The notes below the pieces were generated by a model. It was not told the DNA's origin and did not search any database. It worked only from the letters and a program-made list of their open reading frames with translations. A program made the position numbers and the translations under genes. Below, one piece after another: positions 1 to 6,164 of a DNA stretch of 6,725 nt. The stretch covers positions 1 through 6,725 of the forward strand of contig CAJXZI010000109.1 in assembly GCA_913063005.1 (NCBI GenBank), read 5' to 3'. The DNA is from an uncultured Halieaceae bacterium (lineage in GTDB: Bacteria > Pseudomonadota > Gammaproteobacteria > Pseudomonadales > Halieaceae). How positions within the stretch are numbered: the first letter of the stretch is position 1; every line of letters begins with the position of its first letter.

Positions 1-526
1 CGCGTATTCGCCGGGAGAGATCTCACTACCAATCTTTGACAAATTAAAGGATGACCGCACCAGAAAGGTGCGCAAGATCAAAATCGGTGCACAGCCAACG
101 GTCGTTTTACTTGAGGGGTGGTGTGTTGGTATTCCAGCCCAAGCTGCGCTGGATCTTTCTGTGCCGGTTAGCAGCTTTGAGTTTTCAAACGACAACCTTG
201 GCATTTGGCGCAATTACGTCAACGAACAACTGGCAACGACCTATGCCGAGCTTTTTACGAAAATTGACTACTTGAGCATGCTAAAGCCGCCCTGTTTTGA
301 GGCGGTGTTAGATTGGCGAGTCGAGCAAGAGGTTCGGTTGATTGCGAGGCGTCGCGCGACGAGCGGCGATGAGACAATAAGGGGGATGAACGTCAAGCAG
401 GTTGCGGAGTTTGTCGAAAACTTTAGGCGCTTGACCTGTCATGCCATGGCCGTTATGCCTGCTATTTCGAATGAAACCTGGGAACTCCAAGCCGATAGAT
501 TAATTCTCGCCGAGGTGAACTCCTAA
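1..526 (+). CDS. D-glycerate 3-kinase (GLYK/COG4240-like P-loop kinase), C-terminal part
   Basis: This is the 3' part of a gene that starts before the window; frame 2 is open from base 2 and gives 174 visible residues. The family phosphorylates D-glycerate with ATP to 3-phosphoglycerate in the cytoplasm (family knowledge). Visible family signatures are SPGEISLPIFDK near the start, VVLLEGWCVG (bases about 101-130, like the plant and yeast D-glycerate kinase-type proteins), and RNYVNEQLATTYAELF (about 208-255), followed by a helical stretch and the closing ADRLILAEV. The nucleotide-binding Walker A loop should lie upstream and cannot be checked. An in-frame GTG at 68 is not the start, because conserved sequence continues upstream of it. 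The stop TAA overlaps the ATG of the next gene by one base, so the two are probably translationally coupled. Next to glucosylglycerate genes, it would recycle the D-glycerate released by phosphorolysis. A general P-loop kinase with another substrate remains possible. Confidence 0.85.
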   Translation, partial: AYSPGEISLPIFDKLKDDRTRKVRKIKIGAQPTVVLLEGWCVGIPAQAALDLSVPVSSFEFSNDNLGIWRNYVNEQLATTYAELFTKIDYLSMLKPPCFEAVLDWRVEQEVRLIARRRATSGDETIRGMNVKQVAEFVENFRRLTCHAMAVMPAISNETWELQADRLILAEVNS

Positions 527-1356
527 TGCAGGCGTCGCCCGTTATCTATACAGACCTAGACGGCACCTTACTCGACCACGACACCTATTCTGCCGATGAG
601 GCGAGAGCCGTCTTGAGCGGGTTGGCGGGCCGAGATGTGCCCGTGATTCCTGCTACCAGCAAAACCTTTGCTGAGGTGGCGCATTTTCGCGAGCAGATGG
701 GGCTGGATCACGCGTTCATTGTGGAGAACGGTGCCGCTGTTTATGTCCCAATGGATCTCAATATTCGATGCCCTATCGGCAGCAAAATCTTTGAGAGTTA
801 CTGGGTCCGCGAATTCGGCGTGAGGCGCCAAGCGCTCTGCGATGTTATCGAAGCGCTCGATATGTCCAGTCGACACAATTTTAGATCACTCAATGAAATG
901 CGGCCATCGGAGGTCGCCGACATTACGGGACTCGATATTGATTCAGCCAAGCGCGCTCAAATTCGGCTGTACTCAGAAACCATCGATTGGCGAGATTCAA
1001 CTGAGTCGCTGCAGGAATTTACAAAAGTGCTAACCGACATCGGCTTTGTCGTTTCCCAAGGTGGTCGCTTTGTTCACTTAATGGGTCCTACGAATAAAGG
1101 TATCGCAGCCCTCTGGTTTCACAATTTGCTGAAGCGAGAGTGGACACCCGACCTTGCCTCTATCGCTGCAGGTGATGCGCCCAACGATCGCGAGATGCTT
1201 GAAAACGCTGACTTTGCGCTGGTGATGCGCAATGACCGAGGTACACCGCTCTCACTCGAGCGCACCGGTCCGACCTTTCTTTCGCAGGGGTCTGGGCCCA
1301 GCGCCTGGTCGGAAGGAATTAAAGAAATTTTTGAAATCAATGGATGGGAGATCTAA
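526..1356 (+). CDS. Glucosyl-3-phosphoglycerate phosphatase (HAD-IIB, MpgP family)
   Basis: A 276-residue cytoplasmic HAD phosphatase that removes phosphate from glucosyl-3-phosphoglycerate to give glucosylglycerate; the specificity is inferred from the neighbouring synthase. HAD motif I is TDLDGTLLD with nucleophile Asp10 and Asp12. Motif II is PATSK with Thr44/Ser45. The VENGAAVY segment (about 66-73) is typical of the MpgP/Cof-like group. Lys191 in GPTNKG is the likely motif III lysine, and GDAPNDREML (216-225) is the metal-binding motif IV. Length matches the mannosyl-3-phosphoglycerate phosphatase family, whose members often act on both mannosyl and glucosyl substrates. The start ATG overlaps the upstream stop (TAATG), with a good Shine-Dalgarno sequence, GAGGTGA, at 512-518. 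The stop in turn overlaps the start of the synthase. No signal peptide is visible. It is unrelated to the mycobacterial GpgP histidine-phosphatase type, so I leave the symbol blank. Confidence 0.9.
   Translation: MQASPVIYTDLDGTLLDHDTYSADEARAVLSGLAGRDVPVIPATSKTFAEVAHFREQMGLDHAFIVENGAAVYVPMDLNIRCPIGSKIFESYWVREFGVRRQALCDVIEALDMSSRHNFRSLNEMRPSEVADITGLDIDSAKRAQIRLYSETIDWRDSTESLQEFTKVLTDIGFVVSQGGRFVHLMGPTNKGIAALWFHNLLKREWTPDLASIAAGDAPNDREMLENADFALVMRNDRGTPLSLERTGPTFLSQGSGPSAWSEGIKEIFEINGWEI
1346..1350 (+). promoter_or_regulatory. Shine-Dalgarno site fixing the gpgS start at 1356
   Basis: GGGAG lies five bases before the ATG at 1356, which itself overlaps the upstream TAA. An in-frame ATG at 1344 would add only MGDL, has no comparable site ahead of it, and would overlap the phosphatase gene by 13 bases. 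GpgS proteins typically begin M(A)DFYQ, which fits 1356. Confidence 0.7.
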
Positions 1357-2585
1357 TGGCTGACTTTTATCAAAGTCCACATATTGCGACGTTACACAAT
1401 CTACGCAGTCGCGCCGTTGAGGAGTTAGAAGCACAGCTTGTTAATTTCTCAACAACCCGTCCCTTGGGGCTAATCTTGCCATCGCTTTACTCGGAACTTG
1501 AGACACCCGCGATGCCGCTTATTCGCTCAGAGCTCGAAAAAGTCCCCTATCTATCGCAGGTGGTTATTGGACTCGATCGGGCAGACCAGGACCAGTACGA
1601 GTCGGCACTGTCTTTCTTTAAGACGCTTCCGCAGCAGCACCGCGTCTTATGGCATGACGGCCCGCGCTTGCGCGCAATTCACTCCGAGCTTGCGACTCGG
1701 GGACTTGCACCCCATGAGCCCGGTAAGGGCCGTAATGTCTGGTATTGCATGGGCTACGTTTTAGCGACCTCGCGCGTCGACGCGGTAGCTCTCCACGATT
1801 GCGATATTCTCACCTACGACCGGAGCCTCCTTGCGAGATTGATTTACCCGGTGGCGCATCCCCAATTCAGCTTTGAGTTCTGCAAAGGTTATTACGCGCG
1901 TGTTGCCAATGAGAGGCTGAATGGCCGGGCGTGTCGGTTATTGGTGGGACCGCTGATACATGCGACGAAGCGCGTTTTGGGCGAGAACGATTTTCTTAAC
2001 TACCTCGATAGCTTCCGTTACCTGCTGGCGGGTGAGTTTGCTTTCCGAAAGGACCTACTAAACGACATGCGGGTACCAAGCGATTGGGGCTTAGAGATGG
2101 GTGTGGCGTCTGAGATGTATCGGAATAACAGCACCAATCGTATTTGCCAGGTCGAACTTACTGATAATTACGACCATAAACACCAAGAGCTGTCGGCAAA
2201 TGATGCGGCTCACGGGCTTTCGCGGATGTCGCTTGATATTACGAAGTCGCTGATTCGCAAATTGGCGATACAGGGAACCGTATTCAACCAAGAGACCTTC
2301 CGAACGCTAAAGGCGACCTATTATCGAGTTGCTTTGGATTACGTCGAGAGCTATCGACGCGATGCCATCATGAACGGCCTTGACTTTGATACCCACGCTG
2401 AAGAGCAGGCGGTGGAGTTGTTCGCGACCAATATTCTTGAGGCGGGCAAACAATTCCTGGAGCGGCCGCTTGATGCGCCGTTCATGCCGACTTGGTCTCG
2501 GGTGATCAGTGCGGTTCCCGATATTTTTGAGCAGCTTATCGACGCGGTTGAGGAAGACCATCGCGAATTCTCGTCTCGGATCTAG
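1356..2585 (+). CDS. gpgS: Glucosyl-3-phosphoglycerate synthase (GT81)
   Basis: A 409-residue cytoplasmic glycosyltransferase that moves glucose from an NDP-glucose to 3-phosphoglycerate, forming glucosyl-3-phosphoglycerate, the committed step of glucosylglycerate synthesis. It reads as a full-length member of the proteobacterial/cyanobacterial GpgS group. The N-terminus is MADFYQSPHIATLHNL. RPLGLILPSLYSELE (about 35-49) and VVIGLDRAD (about 69-77) form the GT-A nucleotide-sugar fold. EPGKGRNVWYCMGYVLA is at about 121-137. ALHDCDILTYDR contains the metal-binding DxD (Asp148-Cys-Asp150). FCKGYYARV and PSDWGLEMGVASEMYRN follow, then the YDHKHQ block seen in this family. The start is taken at 1356 rather than 1344 because of TAATG coupling and the GGGAG site. 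It lies between its phosphatase partner and a GH13 phosphorylase. A mannosyl-3-phosphoglycerate synthase would belong to a different family (GT55), so that alternative is unlikely. Confidence 0.95.
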   Translation: MADFYQSPHIATLHNLRSRAVEELEAQLVNFSTTRPLGLILPSLYSELETPAMPLIRSELEKVPYLSQVVIGLDRADQDQYESALSFFKTLPQQHRVLWHDGPRLRAIHSELATRGLAPHEPGKGRNVWYCMGYVLATSRVDAVALHDCDILTYDRSLLARLIYPVAHPQFSFEFCKGYYARVANERLNGRACRLLVGPLIHATKRVLGENDFLNYLDSFRYLLAGEFAFRKDLLNDMRVPSDWGLEMGVASEMYRNNSTNRICQVELTDNYDHKHQELSANDAAHGLSRMSLDITKSLIRKLAIQGTVFNQETFRTLKATYYRVALDYVESYRRDAIMNGLDFDTHAEEQAVELFATNILEAGKQFLERPLDAPFMPTWSRVISAVPDIFEQLIDAVEEDHREFSSRI

Positions 2586-2614
2586 GTGCGGCGTAGGGAG
2601 TAAGTGCAAATCAA

Positions 2615-4408
2615 ATGAAGGTGGACGTTGTGAATCCCTCGATCAGTCGATTTCAATCCAAGGTAAGGCATCTCACCCAAACCCTCTATGGTGGGCGAGA
2701 GGACGAGCGAGAAACTATTGATATTGACGCGCTATGCCAACGGCTGAGCGAAACGATAAAACCCTCATACAATATCGAATCGGTGAATCAAGCCGAATCA
2801 ACGCTGTGGGATGAGTCAGACATCGCGTTGATTACTTATGGCGATTCCATAGTCTCCGATGACGACAAGCCGCTTTCTGTTCTTCACCAATTCTGTCGTG
2901 AACATTTCACCGATTATATTTCCTGGGTGCATATCCTGCCGTTTTTTCCTTGGACATCAGATGACGGTTTTTCCGTGATGGACTACTCGACTGTCAACCA
3001 GGCGCTCGGTGGCTGGAAGGACATCGAGGCGATCGGGAAAGACTTCAAACTTATGGCTGATCTTGTACTTAACCACTGTTCGAGTCGCTCAGCGTGGTTT
3101 GAGAACTTTAAAAAGGGTGTGCACCCAGGCAAAGACTTTTTCTTCACAGCCGATAACACATTCGACACCTCGCAGGTTGTACGGCCGAGAACAAGTGATT
3201 TACTTCAGTGTGTGAAAACGAGTGAGGGTGAGGTAAATGTGTGGTGCACCTTTAGCCATGATCAGGTCGACTTTGACTTCTCAAACCCTGAGGTGTTACT
3301 CGAATTTGTTCGGATCATTCGCTTGTATCTCGATCGAGGTGTGCGCGTATTCCGACTAGACGCAGTCGCGTTTACCTGGAAGCGCTCAGGTACTACTTGC
3401 ATCAACCTGCCGGAGGCACACGACTTGGTTCGCCTTCTAAGGACCCTCATCGAGTCGGTGCAAGCGGACGCGGTGATTATCACCGAAACCAACGTCCCGA
3501 ATATCGAAAACTTAGCGTATTTCGGTCAGCGAGATGAGGCGCATTGCATATATAATTTCGCGCTTCCCCCGTTGCTGCTCCATACCTTGCTGGAAGGCGA
3601 TTCTTCTCGAATAACGCGCTGGTTGATGAGCATGCCACCAGCGGTAGTGGGGACGACTTATTTTAACTTCATTGCTTCACACGACGGCATTGGATTGCGG
3701 CCGGTAGAGGGGCTCCTGAGTGAGGCTGAGCTCGAGTCTATGCGCGAAAAACTTCAAGCCAATGGTGCTTTGTTGTCATGGCGAGAGCTCGCGAGTGGCG
3801 AAAAGAGTATTTACGAAGTCAACGTTTCCCTGTTCGACGCCCTGCGGTCTCCGACTGGAGAGAGCGGGGAAACCGTAGCTCGTATGACACTCGCCCACGC
3901 AATCTTGTTGGGATTAGAGGGTGTTCCCGCAATTTACCTTCACAGCTTTTTGGGAACGCGTAATGACGAACAGCGTGTCCTCCACACGGGGCATAATCGT
4001 GCAATCAATAGACACCAATGGCAGTTGAGTGAGCTTACTGCAGCATTGGAAAACCCTGAGAGTCACCACCGGCAATGTCTCGAGCGAATTAAGGCGCTGA
4101 TTGACATTCGACGTCACCAGCCCGCCTTCCATCCCAATGCTACCCAATTCACGCTCAATTGTGGCAAAGCCATTTTTGCTTTCTGGCGGCAAAGTCTCGA
4201 TCGTCGTCAAAGTATTTTTTGTCTTTACAACATAAGTGATAAGGCTGCGCATATACCGATGGGTTCTTTGAATTTGATTGGTGCTGATACGTGGACCGAT
4301 CTCATCTCCGGCAGTACACATTCGCTCGAGGCGCCAGACATTGTCCTTGCACCGTATCAGACCATTTGGCTGAGTAATTTAGATGGGTTACTGGATGGTG
4401 CCGAGTGA
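2615..4408 (+). CDS. Glucosylglycerate phosphorylase (GH13_18, sucrose-phosphorylase-like)
   Basis: A 597-residue cytoplasmic GH13 subfamily 18 enzyme. The expected reaction is glucosylglycerate plus phosphate to alpha-glucose-1-phosphate plus D-glycerate. The subfamily also contains sucrose and sucrose-6-phosphate phosphorylases, so the substrate is inferred from the operon. An alpha-amylase-type (beta/alpha)8 barrel is visible: LMADLVLNH (about 147-154, region I), VFRLDAVAF with nucleophile Asp249, IITETN with acid/base Glu291, and IASHDGIG with transition-state stabiliser Asp357. RPRTSDLL and VWCTFSHDQVDFDFSNPEV match the YcjM-like branch as I remember it. A C-terminal beta domain (about 510-590) ends the protein, and no signal peptide is seen. 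The ATG at 2615 has only a distant GGGAG (2596-2600, 14 bases away). An in-frame GTG at 2630 is preceded by AAGGTGG (2618-2624), so the N-terminus may be five residues shorter. It follows gpgS after 29 bases. Confidence 0.85.
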   Translation: MKVDVVNPSISRFQSKVRHLTQTLYGGREDERETIDIDALCQRLSETIKPSYNIESVNQAESTLWDESDIALITYGDSIVSDDDKPLSVLHQFCREHFTDYISWVHILPFFPWTSDDGFSVMDYSTVNQALGGWKDIEAIGKDFKLMADLVLNHCSSRSAWFENFKKGVHPGKDFFFTADNTFDTSQVVRPRTSDLLQCVKTSEGEVNVWCTFSHDQVDFDFSNPEVLLEFVRIIRLYLDRGVRVFRLDAVAFTWKRSGTTCINLPEAHDLVRLLRTLIESVQADAVIITETNVPNIENLAYFGQRDEAHCIYNFALPPLLLHTLLEGDSSRITRWLMSMPPAVVGTTYFNFIASHDGIGLRPVEGLLSEAELESMREKLQANGALLSWRELASGEKSIYEVNVSLFDALRSPTGESGETVARMTLAHAILLGLEGVPAIYLHSFLGTRNDEQRVLHTGHNRAINRHQWQLSELTAALENPESHHRQCLERIKALIDIRRHQPAFHPNATQFTLNCGKAIFAFWRQSLDRRQSIFCLYNISDKAAHIPMGSLNLIGADTWTDLISGSTHSLEAPDIVLAPYQTIWLSNLDGLLDGAE

Positions 4409-4498
4409 AAGTTTAGGAGGCGGCGAGCGAAGTCGTCTGGAGTTCATTAACTACTGAAATCCACCACGATGATCGGAAGTTGAGATCTTGGTTCTAAT

Positions 4499-4528
4499 TT
4501 GGGAGCTCGGCCACAACATAGGTATAAA
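4499..4528 (+). promoter_or_regulatory. Candidate sigma70-type promoter for the TauE-family gene
   Basis: TTGGGA at 4499-4504 matches the -35 consensus at four of six bases. TATAAA at 4523-4528 matches the -10 consensus at five of six, with an 18-base spacer. Transcription would start near 4535 and leave a leader of about 180 bases before the permease ATG. The match is by eye only; such matches arise by chance in AT-richer spacers. Confidence 0.3.
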
Positions 4529-4589
4529 GAAAATGCCTGTTGTGATGAAAACGAGGCGGCTGGTAAAGAAAACACTGCACTCGCACCAA

Positions 4590-4619
4590 TGGGGGAAACG
4601 AGACCCCAATATTTTCTTT
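4590..4619 (+). terminator. Weak terminator-like hairpin with T-rich tail
   Basis: TGGGG (4590-4594) can pair with CCCCA (4604-4608) around a nine-base loop, followed by ATATTTTCTTT. It could end readthrough from the upstream operon or act in the leader of the permease gene. The stem is only five pairs and the T-run is interrupted, so this is tentative. Confidence 0.25.
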
Positions 4620-4716
4620 GCGGGCACGGAGCTTAAGTGTTGGCGGGATAAATCGGTTGAACATTACACGTTTGAGGCAGTGGTCTTGCTACGCTGAGTT
4701 ATGTGATCATCCGCTC

Positions 4717-5463
4717 ATGTTGCCAGTCGCTTTTTTCTTCGTCGCTGCTATTTACTCTGCCGTCGGTTTTGGCGGTGGTTCAACGTACATCGCGCTGCTA
4801 GCACTGAGTGATCAGCCCGCAGAGTTGATACCGTTGGTGGCGTTGCCTTGCAACATTCTCGTGGTGACTCTTGGTAGCTACTTCGCGGTCATTCGTCGGA
4901 ACTTTGATTGGCGGATGGCAATTCCCTTTTTTGTGTCGTCGGTTCCCATGGCATTTATTGGCGGCGTTATTCCAATCGACGCCAGTGTCTACTTTTTGCT
5001 TCTGGGCTTAAGCCTTGCGCTTGCCGGAGTCAGTTTGTGTATCCGGCGGGCGCCCGACGACGCAGCGGTTGTTGCAAAATCATGGGGCCTCGCAACATTT
5101 ATCGGGGGAGGTCTTGGGTTGCTATCAGGCATGGTCGGTATCGGCGGGGGTATTTTTCTCGCGCCAATCCTCCATTATTTGCGCTGGGCGTCGAGTAAAA
5201 CCATCGCCGCGCTCTGTAGTTTCTTTATACTGATTAATGCAATCAGCGGACTTGCCGGTCAGCTTCTCAAAACAGGTTTGGATCAGGCAATACTGCAACT
5301 GACCTATGGAGCACCGCTGTTTGCTGCCGTCGTCTTGGGTGGGGTGATCGGTGCCCGCTTTGCCATTGAGGGCATAGCTCATCAGCGGGTTGCTCAGCTT
5401 ACTGGTGTTCTTGTGCTCGCTGTGGGACTCAGAATCTTATGGGCTTGGACGTCGTATATTTAG
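4717..5463 (+). CDS. TauE/SafE (DUF81) family membrane permease
   Basis: A 248-residue inner-membrane protein of the TauE/SafE family, whose studied members are linked to export or import of sulfite, sulfonates and other small anions. The substrate here is unknown. The family's internal duplication is clear: AVGFGGGSTYIALL (15-28) in the first half and SGMVGIGGGIFLAPIL (137-152) in the second, each a glycine-rich re-entrant-like signature. About seven to eight hydrophobic segments are visible (near 3-28, 34-57, 68-85, 88-108, 120-150, 163-185, 203-222, 228-246). The reading frame is open back to 4618, but the residues before 4717 are polar and unlike the family. The ATG at 4717 places the first membrane segment directly at the N-terminus and gives the usual length of about 250 residues. 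No strong Shine-Dalgarno sequence precedes it, so the exact start is moderately uncertain. The spacing on both sides suggests its own transcript. Confidence 0.85.
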   Translation: MLPVAFFFVAAIYSAVGFGGGSTYIALLALSDQPAELIPLVALPCNILVVTLGSYFAVIRRNFDWRMAIPFFVSSVPMAFIGGVIPIDASVYFLLLGLSLALAGVSLCIRRAPDDAAVVAKSWGLATFIGGGLGLLSGMVGIGGGIFLAPILHYLRWASSKTIAALCSFFILINAISGLAGQLLKTGLDQAILQLTYGAPLFAAVVLGGVIGARFAIEGIAHQRVAQLTGVLVLAVGLRILWAWTSYI

Positions 5464-5496
5464 GGATAAGTCGGGAAATTTGTTGCCTACCCGCAA

Positions 5497-5529
5497 GCGA
5501 CGTATTGTAGCAATGCACATACGTGTCGC
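5497..5529 (+). other. Imperfect hairpin A in the gap before the DUF2237 gene
   Basis: GCGACGTA (5497-5504) pairs with TACG (5520-5523) plus TCGC (5526-5529), leaving a two-base bulge. Inside, TGT (5506-5508) pairs with ACA (5517-5519), and GC (5510-5511) with GC (5515-5516), around an AAT loop. That gives about 13 base pairs in 33 bases, drawn by hand. No T-run follows, so it does not look like an intrinsic terminator. Confidence 0.45.
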
Positions 5530-5579
5530 CGCTGAAACAACGGTGACTGCCTGTATCTGGCAGTGCGTTGTCGCAGTGG
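5529..5579 (+). other. Long imperfect hairpin B in the gap before the DUF2237 gene
   Basis: Three stacked stems can form. CCGCTG (5529-5534) pairs with CAGTGG (5574-5579, one G-T pair). ACAACG (5537-5542) pairs with CGTTGT (5566-5571). ACTGCC (5546-5551) pairs with GGCAGT (5559-5564) around a seven-base loop. The internal loops are AA/CG and GTG/G. This gives 18 pairs in 51 bases, ending 34 bases before the DUF2237 ATG. No T-run follows on either strand. It may be a structured leader, a small RNA, a processing site or a palindromic repeat element. Confidence 0.55.
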
Positions 5580-5600
5580 ATCACATCTACAGAGGCTAAT

Positions 5601-5605
5601 AGGAG
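5601..5605 (+). promoter_or_regulatory. Shine-Dalgarno site fixing the DUF2237 start at 5614
   Basis: AGGAG lies eight bases before the ATG at 5614. Earlier in-frame start codons, such as the one at 5563, would place the N-terminus inside hairpin B and add residues unlike the family. Confidence 0.75.
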
Positions 5606-5613
5606 TCTTGCAA

Positions 5614-6003
5614 ATGAAAGCGGAACGTATGCCTAAGTCACAGCAAAATGTTTTTGGGGAGCCAATCGAGCTCTGCTGTGAAGACCCGATGACAGGATTT
5701 TATAGGGACGGCCACTGCAATACGGGGCCCAATGACTTAGGGACACATACTGTTTGTGCGTTGATGACGGAAGAGTTTCTCGAATTTTCCGCGTCCGTGG
5801 GCAATGACTTAAGTACCCCACGTTCCGAGTTTGGATTTCCCGGATTAGTTGAGGGTAATAGGTGGTGCTTGTGTGCACTCAGGTGGGAGCAAGCCCATCA
5901 AGCCGGGAAAGCGCCTAAGCTATTTTTAAGGTCAACCAACATTGTCACTCTGAGGGCCATCCCTCTCGAGGTGCTCAAGCCCTACGCTATGGACTTGATC
6001 TGA
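5614..6003 (+). CDS. DUF2237 family protein, function unknown
   Basis: A 129-residue soluble protein that I recognise as DUF2237, a widespread bacterial family with no established biochemical role that I know of. The conserved core is nearly complete: NVFGEPIELCCEDPMTGFYR (12-31), DGHCNTGPNDLGTHTVCALM (32-51), TEEFLEFSASVGNDLSTPR (52-70), FGFPGL (73-78) and RWCLCALRW (83-91). Six cysteines (21, 22, 35, 48, 85, 87) with nearby His34 and His45 suggest metal binding or redox chemistry, but this is inference. No signal peptide or membrane segment is seen. The start at 5614 is supported by AGGAG at 5601-5605; Met6 (5629) is a possible but unsupported alternative. It lies 150 bases after the permease gene, behind two large hairpins, and 161 bases before the dioxygenase gene, so it may be transcribed alone. 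Confidence 0.9.
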   Translation: MKAERMPKSQQNVFGEPIELCCEDPMTGFYRDGHCNTGPNDLGTHTVCALMTEEFLEFSASVGNDLSTPRSEFGFPGLVEGNRWCLCALRWEQAHQAGKAPKLFLRSTNIVTLRAIPLEVLKPYAMDLI

Positions 6004-6164
6004 GAGGATTTTCAGGCGCAATTATTAACCGTTTTGGAGGATGGCGCGTCTCGCCAGTCTACTGATAACCTCGCGCCGATTAGAAAACACTGATATCAAA
6101 TAGTTCTGGTTTGCTGGGGGTTATATGAAATGTCCCAGCGGCGCCAGATGCGTTGGGGGAAGAC

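Larger units (their letters stand above)
4409..4716 (+). other. Intergenic spacer between the glucosylglycerate operon and the permease gene
   Basis: These 308 bases hold no convincing gene. One + frame stays open from a TTG at 4488 to 4697 (69 codons), but it has no recognisable domain, weak start signals and unconvincing codon use. The spacer contains a candidate promoter at 4499-4528 and a weak hairpin with a T-rich tail at 4590-4619. A second hairpin lies just after the operon stop: AGGCGGC (4418-4424) can pair with GTCGTCT (4432-4438) using two G-T pairs, but no T-run follows. I see no tRNA-like or insertion-sequence-like structure. Confidence 0.6.

Noticed and set aside
568..876. Long minus-strand open frame opposite the phosphatase gene
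   Set aside because: It is a shadow of a clearly conserved HAD gene, with no domain of its own. The same applies to the minus frames inside gpgS, the phosphorylase and the permease genes.
3914..4321. 135-codon minus-strand frame opposite the phosphorylase C-terminal region
   Set aside because: The + strand codes for a continuous GH13 protein here, and the minus product has no recognisable motif.
4488..4697. Open + frame of 69 codons starting at TTG in the spacer
   Set aside because: No recognised domain, weak start codon without a convincing ribosome site, and codon use unlike the flanking genes. A decayed gene cannot be excluded.
4618..4716. N-terminal extension of the TauE-family protein
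   Set aside because: The extra 33 residues are polar and basic with no family similarity. The ATG at 4717 gives the expected length and starts directly with the first membrane segment.
5563..5613. N-terminal extension of the DUF2237 protein
   Set aside because: It would start inside hairpin B without a ribosome site, whereas AGGAG is well placed for the ATG at 5614.
6042..6056. Hairpin TGGCG/CGCCA as terminator of the DUF2237 gene
   Set aside because: Only five pairs and no T-run follows, so I do not call it a terminator.
6041..6103. Tiny + open frame after the DUF2237 gene, preceded by GGAGG
   Set aside because: GGAGG directly abuts the ATG with no spacer, the product would be 20 residues, and nothing in it is recognisable.
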